Below are positions 18,114 through 28,300 of a stretch of 64,000 bases of DNA, piece after piece. The notes under the pieces are model-generated. The model was not told where the DNA came from. It did no database searches and was given only the letters and a program-made list of their open reading frames with translations. Made by a program: the position numbers and the translations under genes. The stretch is from Eubacterium sp. Lineage in GTDB: Bacteria; Bacillota; Clostridia; Lachnospirales; Lachnospiraceae. Each line of letters starts with the position of its first letter. Within the stretch, counting starts at the first letter, position 1. The stretch lies in the NCBI GenBank assembly GCA_017406925.1, contig JAFQXO010000015.1, forward strand, positions 62,001 to 126,000, given 5' to 3'.

Positions 18114-21100
18114 CTAGAGCAGTTTAAATGCTTTCTGTCCTGCTATTCTATCTAACTCATAGTTTTGCATCATCTCAGTACACTCTTTATCGCGTCCGAG
18201 ATCCTTGCAAATCATCATAGTGTTAATCATTCCAAATCTAGTCTCATCATTGTATGCATCCTTCTCGGAAATCTTTACTGAGTAATGATCGACTACCTTG
18301 CCTTCAGGCAACTCATCTGAGAACTCAGTAATGCTGTAATCAATCTCCTCGCCATAGAACAAAACAATCTCCTTCGTGAAGATGCCTTGATATACACTTC
18401 CCATCTCCTCTGAGACTTCGATAGTGTGTCCCTCTGGCGTGTGGATTGTATATGAAATTTCCACGCGATGTTTAGGGTTAGTTCTGAAATCGATGATAGT
18501 CTTGTCAGCCATTCTAAATGGAATCTTAACCCACTTGTGGAATTTCTTGTAAAACTCGAAAAAGATGTTGTCCTTCGCTAGGTCATTGATGAGTCGCTGT
18601 ACGATTTCAATCTGACGCTCAGACAATGAAGAACTCTTCTTCGACATAACTTCTATGAATGCAATCTTGCAAATCATAGGAGTGTTGAACTCGTTAGCGT
18701 ATTCTTCTTCCAAGATATCCCAGAATACATCCATACACTGAACCTTCTTAATGAAGTAGTTATAAGCAACATATGTATAGAATGCCTTTCTAACCTTAGA
18801 TGATGTAGTTCCTTTCAAGTAATCCTGATAAATATCATAAAGTTTATCAGATGTGTCATTCTCAAATATTAGTTGAACGAGAAGTCTCTCTGCGATAGTC
18901 TTATCCTCTATCTCAAGCGACTTGACTGCCAAGCAAATCTGGTGAAGTTCTAGCGAACCAGCCTCGTACTTCTCTCCGATATATCTGATTACGCCCTCAT
19001 CTCGACATCCATTTCTAAATGCAGTCGCTGCCATCTCGACAAGTATTTCATTGTTCGCATAATCAGGATCTTGAACTAACTCTATGCAAAGTTTTTCGAT
19101 AAGTTTAGGGTCGACACCCTGATAGCCAAACTTTGCAATGTACTGATATGTCATCTTGAGATGATTTCTCTTCAAGAGTATTTCAATAATTTGGTTGTGA
19201 GCACGAGTGCTCAATGTATCCATATCAAACTCAAGTGGGAAGATTTCAATCTCACCCATATCGTAGCCATCGTAATAGTATTGCACCGCAAACTCTTGAA
19301 GCTGGTGGTAATACTGTTCTGTAATACCACGAATCTCGAGTGTGTCCTTGATAATCTCAGCGTGACCCTTGTGTTTCTTAGGATGCTTGATAACATCCTC
19401 CATCTCGGATAGACGAATCATAGGATTCATTCCAGTCTTAGTCACTTCGATACCTGTAGACATATCCTGAACTACTGCATCTGCCTTTGAGAGCACACGG
19501 TCGCGATTGTCCACATACATAAACACAGGAGCTTTCGTATAGAGTTGAACATATGCCACTCCATCCTCAAGGTCGACGATCTGAACATTCTCAATCTCCT
19601 TGTGTGCCACAATGACCTGTTTGATATTCTCATTCTTCACTTTCACCATATGTGTGTGAAGCACATCTGGGATATGCTCTTCGAGATCACCTACGATAAA
19701 GTCATCGTTCAAGATTCTCTCGTAAACATATCTGAGGTGAACATTATTTTTATTCTCGAGAAGTTCCTCTGTTGCAAACTGTTCCATATCATCACGATAC
19801 TGCTTGTAGAGTTTATCCTTCTCTGAGAAGTTGTAAACAATATTTGCGAAGTAATAATCTCTATTGCGGAGCAATGTATTCGTTCCGTAAGAGAAATACT
19901 TGTAAACTGTTGGCAATAACTTGTCGTAGTTTGTAGTATCTATCGTGTAAATATAATACTCGTAAAGATTTGTAATCTTCACATCCTGCTCCACGCCCTT
20001 TTCTAACCAAGGGAAGAACTTCGTATCATACTTCTTGCCATTGATAATCATTGAGCAGATACTCGAAAGAACATACTTCGATTCAGTCTCTTCATAGAAC
20101 TGAACAAGTATCTTGTAATATACTTCGTTGAATTCTTTTTCCTTGTCCATCAACTCAGCTACTTGCTTTGCAAGTTCTTCTGTTGCCATATGATGTCTAG
20201 CGATAAACTGAAGCACCTGTACTTCGAATGCGCCAAATGATCTGAGCGCCGTTGGCTCGTCCACAAATACTTGCGCAATCTCGTAGTACATAACCGGACT
20301 AGTGCAACCGTGGTTGAAACCACGCTTTGCAAGCTGATACTTGAGCGATGGGTTAATCTCATATCGCTCATCTATATAGAACAATACCCAGAGAACTTGC
20401 CAACTATCGTGGCCATTCTCAAAGTATTCCTTAACTTCTTTTTTGATATCCTCAGTATACGCTGGGTCGTTCTTAAATAACGTCTTGAGGTAGAGATAGT
20501 AACTGTACTCTCTGACATCCTTATGACGTTGCTCCGCAAGAAGACCTGAAATATGATTCAATGTCTCAAGCGCTACTGTGTCATCTCGATCAAGGATGGC
20601 AACCTGAGCCTTCGCGAAGAGACCCATCATATCATCGTCGTCCCACTTCAATCTTTGGCTAGCGATATCTGACATATTCTTCTTCCAAGTATCGCCGTTA
20701 ATCTCGCCAGTTCTAAACTGTAAGTAGTTCTTTACAAACTCTATTGAACTTCTTCTCTGGTTCACATAGCCGTCATCGTGGTCGATGGAATTAACGATAA
20801 CCAAGTCATAAACCAAAGTCTCATTAGAAGTCTTGAAAGTGATTCGACCATGATTACTGCCGCCGTGGAGGCGTGCAGCATTAATGAAGTACTGATACTC
20901 CATAATGTTTCCTGAGAACTCATCTCCAGTGATTTTGTCCTTGACGTTGTAGAAAAAGTCTCCTTCTACTTCCACGTCAATATCTGTATAGCCCCAAACA
21001 CTCTTCTTAACTTTGATGCTGTGGCTGTAATTTTCTGAAATGTCAGTGTACTCGCGATAAGTATTGTTGATGCTAATCTCGATGCGATCCTTCAAGTCCA

Positions 21101-21653
21101 TTCCAACCAAGAACTCTTCCATCGCAATGTCGCGATTAGTATTTCTCATACACTGTGTATATAAAGTGCTCGCTCTACTGTCATCCTTCAAGAAGAAATC
21201 TCTAAACTCCTTCGAGAGGAATAAGATGAGAGCCTCGTCGTAACTCTCTCTGACAAGTTTTACGAATGATTTATAATCTGTGATATCACCCATGTTAGAG
21301 TGAATAGTTTTTTGCTTTATAGTAATTCCAAATGGGATGGCGTAATCGCCAGCGTCAGTAACGATACTAATCGTTCCCGATACCACTTGACCTTCCTCTA
21401 AGTTGTCAGATGTGATGGTATATTTCACGCTGTTCGAAGTTCCGTTAAATGTAGGCTTCTCAAACTGGACGTGACTGTCCGTAGCAAAGACAAATCCCTT
21501 GATAGGAAGTTCGCCCTTACTCTTGATTTCAATCGCGCCCTCTGTAGTCTCACCACACTCGAGTAAAGCAGATATTCTGTTTTCCGAGATTTCAGCATCA
21601 GGTGTCTCGTAAACCGAAACGCCAGTCGCCAAACGTTCAACTAAAGCTTTCAT
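18114..21653 (-). CDS. Giant helical-repeat protein, DUF5717-like
   Basis: A 1179-residue protein without signal peptide or membrane helix. The N-terminal part (to about 290) contains beta-sandwich-like segments such as GAIEIKSKGELPIKGFVF and GTISIVTDAGDYAIPFGI. The bulk (about 300-1030) is an alpha-helical, TPR-like solenoid. The C-terminus (about 1040-1150) is again beta-rich (IEVSEEMGSVYQGIF). It resembles, from memory, the family named DUF5717 that accompanies the Hsp70-like DUF5716. It directly precedes that gene with 8 nt between. No enzyme motif is visible. A scaffold working with the Hsp70-like and TPR neighbours is a fair inference, but the function is unknown. Confidence 0.75.
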   Translation of the reverse strand: MKALVERLATGVSVYETPDAEISENRISALLECGETTEGAIEIKSKGELPIKGFVFATDSHVQFEKPTFNGTSNSVKYTITSDNLEEGQVVSGTISIVTDAGDYAIPFGITIKQKTIHSNMGDITDYKSFVKLVRESYDEALILFLSKEFRDFFLKDDSRASTLYTQCMRNTNRDIAMEEFLVGMDLKDRIEISINNTYREYTDISENYSHSIKVKKSVWGYTDIDVEVEGDFFYNVKDKITGDEFSGNIMEYQYFINAARLHGGSNHGRITFKTSNETLVYDLVIVNSIDHDDGYVNQRRSSIEFVKNYLQFRTGEINGDTWKKNMSDIASQRLKWDDDDMMGLFAKAQVAILDRDDTVALETLNHISGLLAEQRHKDVREYSYYLYLKTLFKNDPAYTEDIKKEVKEYFENGHDSWQVLWVLFYIDERYEINPSLKYQLAKRGFNHGCTSPVMYYEIAQVFVDEPTALRSFGAFEVQVLQFIARHHMATEELAKQVAELMDKEKEFNEVYYKILVQFYEETESKYVLSSICSMIINGKKYDTKFFPWLEKGVEQDVKITNLYEYYIYTIDTTNYDKLLPTVYKYFSYGTNTLLRNRDYYFANIVYNFSEKDKLYKQYRDDMEQFATEELLENKNNVHLRYVYERILNDDFIVGDLEEHIPDVLHTHMVKVKNENIKQVIVAHKEIENVQIVDLEDGVAYVQLYTKAPVFMYVDNRDRVLSKADAVVQDMSTGIEVTKTGMNPMIRLSEMEDVIKHPKKHKGHAEIIKDTLEIRGITEQYYHQLQEFAVQYYYDGYDMGEIEIFPLEFDMDTLSTRAHNQIIEILLKRNHLKMTYQYIAKFGYQGVDPKLIEKLCIELVQDPDYANNEILVEMAATAFRNGCRDEGVIRYIGEKYEAGSLELHQICLAVKSLEIEDKTIAERLLVQLIFENDTSDKLYDIYQDYLKGTTSSKVRKAFYTYVAYNYFIKKVQCMDVFWDILEEEYANEFNTPMICKIAFIEVMSKKSSSLSERQIEIVQRLINDLAKDNIFFEFYKKFHKWVKIPFRMADKTIIDFRTNPKHRVEISYTIHTPEGHTIEVSEEMGSVYQGIFTKEIVLFYGEEIDYSITEFSDELPEGKVVDHYSVKISEKDAYNDETRFGMINTMMICKDLGRDKECTEMMQNYELDRIAGQKAFKLL

Positions 21654-21672
21654 CTAAAACTCCGTTACATTT

Positions 21673-22992
21673 TTAGTCTTTCTTAATCTTGCCTAAATAC
21701 TCTTTTACCTTCTTCTCATCCCCCAACTCTCCTGGTTCGTAGAACTTAGTTCCCACAAGATTGTCTGGAAGATACTGTTGGTCTACATAGTGGTTAGGAT
21801 ATGAGTGTGCGTATTTATAACCTACACCGTGTCCTAACTTTTCGTGACCTCCATAATGTGCATCCTGCAAATGACTTGGCACCGGATCCACATCTTTATT
21901 CTCAACTGTATCCATCGCGCTAAAGATAGCGTTCACTGCTGAATTGCTCTTTGGCGAGGTCGCCACACAGAGCACTGCCTCCGATAGAATAATCTGTGCT
22001 TCTGGCATTCCTATCTGTCTTACTGCATCTGCGGCTGCTGTCGCAACGACAAGTGCCTGTGGATTTGCAAGTCCGACATCCTCTGCCGCACAAATCATAA
22101 TTCTTCTGGCTATAAAATCTATACTCTCACCTGCGTAAAGCATTTTCGCTAGGTAGTAGATAGCTGCATCTGGGTCCGAACCTCTCATGCTCTTGATAAA
22201 AGCAGAGATGGTGTCGTAGTGATTATCCCCTGTCTTGTCATATCTGAGTGCGCGCTTTTGAATACATTGCTCCGCAACTTCCAAAGTGATATGAATCTTT
22301 CCATCTTCGTCGGGGTCAGTCGTCAGAACTCCGAGTTCCACTGCATTGAGTGGTGTTCTGGCATCGCCTCCTGCAATCTGTGCTAGGAAATCTACTGCGT
22401 CATCGTCTATGACCGGATTGTAAGATCCCATGCCCGACTCTTTGTCCTCGACAGCTCGATGAATCAAAGTCTTGATGTCTTCCTCTGTCAGAGGCTTCAA
22501 CTCGAAAATGATAGAGCGAGAAACCAACGCTCCGTTTACCTCGAAGTAAGGATTCTCTGTCGTGGCACCAATCAAGATAACTGTTCCATCTTCCACAAAC
22601 GGCAATAGGTAATCCTGCTGAGCCTTGTTGAAACGATGAATCTCGTCGATGAAAAGAATCGTCTTCTTCCCATTCATCGCAAGAAGTTCTTTTGCCTGCT
22701 CCACGACCTCCTGCATATCTTTCTTCCCAGCGATAGTCGCATTCAGTTGTTTAAACTCTGCACTCGTCGTGTTGGCAATAACTCTCGCCAGCGTCGTCTT
22801 TCCTGTTCCCGGAGGTCCATAGAAAATGATTGAACTAATCTTGTCTGCTTTGATGGCTCTATACAAAAGTTTATCCTTGCCGATGATATGCTCCTGTCCT
22901 ACCACTTCATCCAAAGTCTTCGGACGCAATCTGCTGGCAAGGGGTGATTCTTTATCTGAATTTACATTTCTTGCATATTCGAATAAATCCAT
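21673..22992 (-). CDS. rarA: Replication-associated recombination protein RarA (MgsA)
   Basis: A 439-residue AAA+ ATPase related to clamp loaders and RuvB. It acts at stalled replication forks. The Walker A motif is GPPGTGKTT and the Walker B region is LFIDEIHRFNKAQQD. Sensor regions and the C-terminal tetramerisation domain (SMRGSDPDAAIYYLAKML and PQALVVATAAADAVRQIGMPE) match the family, whose normal length is about 440. It starts with an AGAGGAAA site and lies 19 nt before the giant DUF5717-like gene, making it part of the same operon. There is no sign that its role is linked to its envelope-like neighbours. Confidence 0.95.
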   Translation of the reverse strand: MDLFEYARNVNSDKESPLASRLRPKTLDEVVGQEHIIGKDKLLYRAIKADKISSIIFYGPPGTGKTTLARVIANTTSAEFKQLNATIAGKKDMQEVVEQAKELLAMNGKKTILFIDEIHRFNKAQQDYLLPFVEDGTVILIGATTENPYFEVNGALVSRSIIFELKPLTEEDIKTLIHRAVEDKESGMGSYNPVIDDDAVDFLAQIAGGDARTPLNAVELGVLTTDPDEDGKIHITLEVAEQCIQKRALRYDKTGDNHYDTISAFIKSMRGSDPDAAIYYLAKMLYAGESIDFIARRIMICAAEDVGLANPQALVVATAAADAVRQIGMPEAQIILSEAVLCVATSPKSNSAVNAIFSAMDTVENKDVDPVPSHLQDAHYGGHEKLGHGVGYKYAHSYPNHYVDQQYLPDNLVGTKFYEPGELGDEKKVKEYLGKIKKD

Positions 22993-23000
22993 AGTTTCCT

Positions 23001-23405
23001 CTATCTATGCATACCCCAAATGAGATATCCAATAATAATTCCCACCACGATTCCTATAATCATATGGATGGCTCTGCCAATGTCCATACCCTTAGGCTCA
23101 GGTGCTGAATTTCTAGTTTGCTGCATTTTAGATTGCTTACGGTTGAAGCGAATTACGTCGACAATCATAACGATACCGAATCCGAACGCAATCACAAGTC
23201 CCACAAATGCGATAATAAATGAAACCTGCGTCACCTGTGCGCTTCTGCCTACGGCAAAAACTGCAATGAGCACAGCGATAACTGCGATAACTCCAGCAAG
23301 GGCAGCGATATACATAGCCACCTTTCCAAAACCTTGAGGAGTATATCTGTCATATCCTGTCTGCATATTGTTTTTGTTTTTGAATCCGTAATTATTCTTA
23401 CTCAT
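23001..23405 (-). CDS. Small membrane protein, unknown
   Basis: A 134-residue protein with a polar, Asn/Lys-rich N-terminus (about 25 residues). Two adjacent membrane helices follow (about 28-52 and 60-84), then a basic, Gln-rich loop and a third helix near residues 110-130 ending at WGMHR. I do not recognise a family. It is the second gene of the ten-gene operon, 11 nt after the export-type gene and 8 nt before rarA. Confidence 0.7.
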   Translation of the reverse strand: MSKNNYGFKNKNNMQTGYDRYTPQGFGKVAMYIAALAGVIAVIAVLIAVFAVGRSAQVTQVSFIIAFVGLVIAFGFGIVMIVDVIRFNRKQSKMQQTRNSAPEPKGMDIGRAIHMIIGIVVGIIIGYLIWGMHR

Positions 23406-23416
23406 AACAATCTCTC

Positions 23417-23911
23417 TTACATAAATATTGCTCGTATTCCTGAGAACAACCCAAAGCTACCCGCGAGCATAATAGTTCCTGCTATCGCCACTCCGGCTAT
23501 AACTGCGAGAACGCTCTTCTTAAAATCTAAGTCGAGGATACTCGCTGCAAGTGTTCCAGTCCACGCTCCAGTTCCAGGAAGTGGAATACCTACGAACAAC
23601 ATTAGTGCCACATAAACGCCACCTCTAGTTTTCTTGGTGAGTTTCTCTCCGCCTCTCTCACCTTTTCTAAGGCACCATGAGAAAAATGGACCAATAAATT
23701 TCTTATCCGCACCCCACTCTAAAACTTTTCTCGCGAAGAAGAAAATAAAAGGTACTGGTAGCATATTGCCTACGGCAATGATTAAAATATAAAGCCAAAT
23801 CGGTCTAAGTTGAAAGGCTTCAGCATATGGAATAGCTCCTCTCAATTCAACGAGTGGAACCATCGAAATCAAAAAGACAATAATCCAATGTATTGGTGAT
23901 CCTTTAATCAT
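23417..23911 (-). CDS. Small multidrug export-type membrane protein (COG2426-like)
   Basis: A 164-residue membrane protein with about four helices. The pattern VPLVELRGAIPYAEAF near the N-terminus, then VGNMLPVPFIFFFAR and FVGIPLPGTGAWTGTLAASIL, matches the family annotated as small multi-drug export protein (Sm_multidrug_ex). The transport role of that family is poorly proven, so the name should be read as a family label. It is the first gene after a good promoter at 23960-23988 and so leads the ten-gene operon. Confidence 0.82.
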   Translation of the reverse strand: MIKGSPIHWIIVFLISMVPLVELRGAIPYAEAFQLRPIWLYILIIAVGNMLPVPFIFFFARKVLEWGADKKFIGPFFSWCLRKGERGGEKLTKKTRGGVYVALMLFVGIPLPGTGAWTGTLAASILDLDFKKSVLAVIAGVAIAGTIMLAGSFGLFSGIRAIFM

Positions 23912-23959
23912 GAAACTCTCCTGAATGCATTATTAATAGGCGTTTTACACGCTATTCCT

Positions 23960-23988
23960 AGTATACCATTTCATAGAATAATCTACAA
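23960..23988 (-). promoter_or_regulatory. Promoter of the ten-gene operon
   Basis: On the minus strand, TTGTAG (23988-23983), a 17-nt spacer and TATACT (23965-23960) precede the first gene by about 50 nt. Gaps of 0-19 nt between the following ten genes and no internal terminator suggest a transcript reaching to 9706. Confidence 0.6.
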
Positions 23989-24017
23989 TAAAAAATCTGC
24001 CTTTAAATAAGAAAAAA

Positions 24018-24045
24018 GAGGGTATATTCTTTCAAATATACCCTC
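24018..24045 (-). terminator. clpB intrinsic terminator
   Basis: An 11-bp stem (GAGGGTATATT with AATATACCCTC) is followed on the minus strand by TTTTTT. It lies about 45 nt after the clpB stop. Confidence 0.88.
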
Positions 24046-24090
24046 ATATATTTAGTCTGCTAATCAGTCTAAAATGTTAAATTATATCAA

Positions 24091-26667
24091 TTATTTGATT
24101 GTTAATTGATCGTTCTTAACATCGAATGTTATAACGTCGCCGATATTGATATCCCCTTCGAGAATCTTCTTAGATGCAAGTGTCTCAACACTCTGCTGGA
24201 GATATCTCTTAAGAGGTCTAGCTCCATATACTGGATTATAACCTTGCTCTGCCACAAACTCTTTCGCCTTTTTCGTGAGTTTAATGCTTATCTCCTTCTC
24301 TTTAAGTCTGTTGTTCAAATCTGCCACGATGAGATCAATAATTTCAGATAAGTTCTCCTTAGTCAATGGCTTAAACATGATAATCTCATCTAACCTGTTC
24401 AAGAACTCTGGTCTAAATGACATTCTCAAGTCTCCCATTACTTTTTCTGAAACATCGTCAGGAATATTGCCCTCGGCATCAATGCCGTCAAGCAGATACT
24501 GTGAACCGATGTTAGAAGTCATGATGAGAATCGTGTTCTTGAAGTCTACCGTACGACCTTGCGAGTCAGTAATGCGACCGTCATCTAAAACTTGAAGCAA
24601 AACGTTAAACACGTCCGGATGTGCCTTCTCAACTTCATCGAAAAGAACAACCGAGTAAGGCTTGCGTCGAACTGCCTCTGTCAACTGACCGCCCTCATCA
24701 TATCCAACATATCCCGGAGGCGCTCCGATAAGTCTTGAAACGCTATGTTTCTCCATATATTCGGACATGTCGATTCGAACTATATTGCTCTCGTCGTCGA
24801 AAAGGTCTTGAGCCAGCGCTTTCGCAAGTTCCGTCTTTCCAACGCCCGTAGGTCCAAGGAACAAGAACGAACCGATAGGTTTTCCCGGATCCTTGATTCC
24901 TGCTTTCGAGCGCATAATAGATTCTGTAATCTTAGTAACTGCTTCGTCCTGACCAACAACTCTTTGGTGAAGAAGATCATCTAAGTGCAAGATTTTCTCC
25001 CTCTCACCTTCAGTAAGTTTCGCAACAGGGATGCCAGTCCAACGACTGATAATCTTTGCAATCTCTTCTTCTGTCACGCTCTCACGAACTAGCGACAAAT
25101 CTTTGCCCTTCACTTTAGACTCTTCTGCTTCCAATTGCTTTTGCAATTCTGGAAGTTTTCCATACTGGAGTTCAGCAGTCTTTTCTAGGTCATATTCGTT
25201 CTGAGCTTTTTCTATATCTTTCTTTACTTCATCAACTTGCTCGCGAAGTTCTTGAAGCTTATTGACGGAATCACGCTCGTTATTCCACTGAGCAACCTTA
25301 GCGTCATACTCACTCTTCAGCTCAGCGAGTTCCTTCTGAAGTTCAGCGAGACGCTCCTTCGATAGATTGTCAGACTCTTTCTTCAAAGCTGCCTCCTCTA
25401 TCTCTAGCTGCATAACCTTGCGGCGCAGTTCGTCAACCTCAGTAGGCATCGAATCCATCTCAGTTTTAATGAGCGCACACGCCTCATCCACGAGGTCAAT
25501 CGCCTTATCAGGAAGGAAACGGTCGGTGATATATCTATCCGACAACATAGCTGCTGAAACTAGTGCACCGTCCTGAATCTTTACACCATGGAAAACCTCG
25601 TAACGCTCTTTGATACCACGAAGAATCGAAATCGTATCTTCCACAGTAGGTTCGCCCACCATAACTGGCTGGAAACGACGCTCGAGTGCCTTATCCTTCT
25701 CGATGTACTCACGGTACTCGTCGAGTGTGGTGGCGCCTATACAGTGAAGCTCACCACGAGCCAACATAGGTTTCAACATATTTCCCGCATCCATCGCGCC
25801 CTCAGTCTTGCCGGTGCCAACGATGGTATGGAGCTCGTCGATGAAAAGAATGATTTCACCGTCACTGTCTTTTACATCATTTAGTACGGCTTTCAGTCTT
25901 TCCTCGAACTCACCTCTGTACTTGGCTCCTGCCACAAGTGCACCAAGATCCAACGCAAAAATCTTTTTATTTTTCAAACCGTCCGGAACATCGCCTCTTA
26001 CAATTCGTTGCGCAAGTCCTTCGACAGCCGCTGTCTTTCCAACACCAGGCTCGCCGATTAGAACTGGATTATTCTTCGTCTTACGAGACAGAATCCTAAC
26101 GATGTTTCGAATCTCGTTATCTCTTCCGATGATAGGATCAAGTTCACGTTCTCTGGCACGTTCCACTAAGTCCTGTCCATATTTAGAAAGCGCGTCGTAT
26201 GTGCCCTCCGGATTGTCAGAAGTAACTTTGACACTTCCTCGAACAGTCTCAAGCGCTGCCAAAAATGTCTTCTTGTTGATGCCAAACTCTTTGAAGATTT
26301 CCTTCACCGCTGGGTTAGGTTTCTTAAGCATCGCAAGAAAGAGATGCTCGACAGAAACATACTCGTCACCCATCGCTTTCGCCTCATCCTCGCCATGAGT
26401 CAGAACATTGTTCAAAGCTTGCGACATATATTTATCGCCACCGTTTACTTTAGGCAGCTTCGAAATCGCTTCTTCAACTCTGTTCTTGAAATAGTTGACA
26501 TCGATTTCCATCCTCTCTATTAATTTGGCAATAAGACTGTCGTCAATTTGCAAGAGCGCATAAAGCAGATGCTCTTGTTCCATCTGCTGGTTGCCATACT
26601 CCTCTGCATACTTCGTACAGTTCTGTATCGCCTCGATTGATTTCTGTGTGAATTTATTGATATTCAT
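24091..26667 (-). CDS. clpB: ATP-dependent disaggregase ClpB
   Basis: An 858-residue Hsp100 chaperone that extracts proteins from aggregates with the DnaK system. It has the N-terminal Clp repeat domain (residues 1-145). The first AAA+ module carries Walker A GEPGVGKT and Walker [11 protein letters not shown] coiled-coil middle domain (about 400-530, Glu/Lys/Leu-rich) follows, then a second AAA+ module with [12 protein letters not shown] and a C-terminal D2-small domain. The start at 26667 has a GGAGGTGA site and matches the family N-terminus ([10 protein letters not shown]). An upstream ATG at 26730 would translate the palindromic leader. No CIRCE element or clear CtsR site is seen, but a 25-bp palindrome lies in the leader. 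Confidence 0.96.
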   Translation of the reverse strand: MNINKFTQKSIEAIQNCTKYAEEYGNQQMEQEHLLYALLQIDDSLIAKLIERMEIDVNYFKNRVEEAISKLPKVNGGDKYMSQALNNVLTHGEDEAKAMGDEYVSVEHLFLAMLKKPNPAVKEIFKEFGINKKTFLAALETVRGSVKVTSDNPEGTYDALSKYGQDLVERARERELDPIIGRDNEIRNIVRILSRKTKNNPVLIGEPGVGKTAAVEGLAQRIVRGDVPDGLKNKKIFALDLGALVAGAKYRGEFEERLKAVLNDVKDSDGEIILFIDELHTIVGTGKTEGAMDAGNMLKPMLARGELHCIGATTLDEYREYIEKDKALERRFQPVMVGEPTVEDTISILRGIKERYEVFHGVKIQDGALVSAAMLSDRYITDRFLPDKAIDLVDEACALIKTEMDSMPTEVDELRRKVMQLEIEEAALKKESDNLSKERLAELQKELAELKSEYDAKVAQWNNERDSVNKLQELREQVDEVKKDIEKAQNEYDLEKTAELQYGKLPELQKQLEAEESKVKGKDLSLVRESVTEEEIAKIISRWTGIPVAKLTEGEREKILHLDDLLHQRVVGQDEAVTKITESIMRSKAGIKDPGKPIGSFLFLGPTGVGKTELAKALAQDLFDDESNIVRIDMSEYMEKHSVSRLIGAPPGYVGYDEGGQLTEAVRRKPYSVVLFDEVEKAHPDVFNVLLQVLDDGRITDSQGRTVDFKNTILIMTSNIGSQYLLDGIDAEGNIPDDVSEKVMGDLRMSFRPEFLNRLDEIIMFKPLTKENLSEIIDLIVADLNNRLKEKEISIKLTKKAKEFVAEQGYNPVYGARPLKRYLQQSVETLASKKILEGDINIGDVITFDVKNDQLTIK

Positions 26668-26702
26668 AACATTCACCTCCATTTGTTTCCTACTGTAAAA
26701 TA

Positions 26703-26727
26703 AGTATTCTGGTTGGGCCAAAATACT
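26703..26727 (-). promoter_or_regulatory. 25-bp palindrome in the clpB leader
   Basis: Read on the minus strand, AGTATTTTGG, a 5-nt spacer and CCAGAATACT form a 10-bp inverted repeat with one G-T wobble, 35 nt upstream of the clpB start codon. It is not CIRCE (TTAGCACTC repeat). It could be an operator or an mRNA hairpin; no T-run follows, so it is not a terminator. Confidence 0.45.
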
Positions 26728-26820
26728 CATCTTTACTCTTATATTGTCCTATAAAAATATGTTATTTTTGCTTATTTTGTTTTAAATATTTGTTAAATAA
26801 ATATTAACGTAAAAGCACAA

Positions 26821-26846
26821 AAATACCGGCTTTTTAGCCGGTATTT
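26821..26846 (-). terminator. Intrinsic terminator
   Basis: An 11-bp perfect stem (AAATACCGGCT with AGCCGGTATTT, loop TTTT on the plus strand) follows the stop of the DUF6273-like gene at 26874. T-runs lie on both sides. Confidence 0.9.
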
Positions 26847-26873
26847 TTGCTTATTTTATTTAGATTTTAAGTA

Positions 26874-28076
26874 TTATTTGGTTTTCTTCGATGCGGTCTT
26901 TGACCATCCAGATAAGTAGATGGTACCGCCAACAATTTTGTACGATTTAAGTCTTATATAGTACTTCTTCTTTTTCTTTAGTTTTTTAATAGTCTTTGTA
27001 TTAGTAGAAGCTTTTTTAATCGCCACGGTCTTTGCCTTCTTAAAATTTTTCTTCAGTGAATACTGAAGTCTATAACCTGTTACACCAGATGAAACTTTCC
27101 AAGTAACCTTCAACGATTTTTTCTTTGCTGTAATCTTTTTGATTACTGGTTTAGACAACTTAACATTTGGTTTAGTTTTCGTTGTTTCTTGGGTTTTTGT
27201 GGTCGTTTCACTCTGCGAAACATCAGCACTTACTGTACCTGCACTAGACCATTTGTTAGATAAAAGATTTAGATGCAAAACAGGGCGAACACCATACCTA
27301 TCTTCATCTAAATAGTCTCCGTCAAGTGTGCTTCCCCAGCCATCTCCCGCAATAAAAGAGGCAATACTATTATACTCGCCAGGTGAACGTAACCACCATA
27401 GGCCATTACTAGCATATTCTTCTAAAGGCGCAATCCAACATCCTTGCGATACTGCATAATCCGTTGCTTTACTTTCTCTAGTTCTTGTTTCATTATAAAT
27501 AACAGAGTCAAATCCATATGCCACATTACTAGCTTCGGCTATAGAAAGTAGATATACTTTATCCTGCGTATCATTTCCACCATCTGTGCCTACTATTGGA
27601 TTGTCATCATTTATTACTGTCGTAGTATAGATAGCGGCTCTTTCATCTGAATTAAAAGCAGTATTTATAAAGTTACTTGATGTATAATCTGTGCCTTCCT
27701 TATTATCTTTTGCTGCATACCCATTAAGCCAACTTCTAAGCGTACATGTTTCCCATGTCCTACCATAAGGATATTTATTATTTGTATCATACTTTTTGCA
27801 ATCTAGGATATTCTCAGCCATGATAAAAGCATCATCACCATTCACTGACAATACTCTCCACTTAATACGCTCAGCATAAAAACCACCACTTCCATCCGAT
27901 GACTGTGGATAGTTTCCAAAGTAAATGCAGTCCCACGTAACTTCTTTATCAGTTATTCGTGGGTTGCTTACTCCGTCATTAGCTGTTACGACGTTCATCT
28001 CGCCATAACAAAAACCAATAGTTGCAACCAACACGATGCTTGTGATTAGACAAATAGTTTTTTTAATAGACTTCAT
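26874..28076 (-). CDS. Secreted DUF6273-like protein with Fn3-like C-terminus
   Basis: A 400-residue exported protein with a signal peptide (to about residue 33). The central domain (about 45-275) has the pattern WDCIYFGNYPQS, IKWRVLSVNG, TCTLRSWLNG, WWLRSPG and YGVRPVLHL. I associate this with the DUF6273 domain of clostridial surface proteins, possibly a C-type-lectin-like fold. A Thr-rich linker leads to a C-terminal Fn3-like domain (about 305-400, ITAKKKSLKVTWKVSSGVTGYRLQYS). It is a single-gene unit with its own terminator. Binding of a ligand at the surface is plausible; no catalytic residue is evident. Confidence 0.78.
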   Translation of the reverse strand: MKSIKKTICLITSIVLVATIGFCYGEMNVVTANDGVSNPRITDKEVTWDCIYFGNYPQSSDGSGGFYAERIKWRVLSVNGDDAFIMAENILDCKKYDTNNKYPYGRTWETCTLRSWLNGYAAKDNKEGTDYTSSNFINTAFNSDERAAIYTTTVINDDNPIVGTDGGNDTQDKVYLLSIAEASNVAYGFDSVIYNETRTRESKATDYAVSQGCWIAPLEEYASNGLWWLRSPGEYNSIASFIAGDGWGSTLDGDYLDEDRYGVRPVLHLNLLSNKWSSAGTVSADVSQSETTTKTQETTKTKPNVKLSKPVIKKITAKKKSLKVTWKVSSGVTGYRLQYSLKKNFKKAKTVAIKKASTNTKTIKKLKKKKKYYIRLKSYKIVGGTIYLSGWSKTASKKTK

Positions 28077-28230
28077 GTTATTCTCCTTTATCTAGCAACT
28101 TTTATAAGAATAGTTTCGCCATTCAATGATGTTTTCCTCAATTCTTTTTCATTATATCAGAATCCTTATTTGAATCCAATTCGAATGGGTCTCGTTTTCT
28201 TTTACAATAATTCTTTCCCATATCAACTAA

Positions 28231-28265
28231 AGAGAGATACCCAAAACCCTTTTGTGTATCTCTCT
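28231..28265 (-). terminator. Terminator-like hairpin of the secreted-protein operon
   Basis: A 10-bp outer stem (AGAGAGATAC with GTATCTCTCT) and a 5-bp inner stem close a short loop. The T-run on the minus strand is short (TTTAGTT), so termination may be weak. It follows the gene ending at 28301. Confidence 0.65.
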
Positions 28266-28300
28266 AAATAAATCAAATAGTATATTTTATTGAAACGTGG

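Noticed and set aside
9760-23911. A phage-defence island in the DUF5716/5717-like operon
   Set aside because: The operon contains housekeeping valS and rarA and has base composition like its surroundings; no nuclease, helicase or mobile gene is seen.
26668-26820. CIRCE or CtsR operator upstream of clpB
   Set aside because: Neither TTAGCACTC/GAGTGCTAA nor the GGTCAAA-type direct repeat is present.
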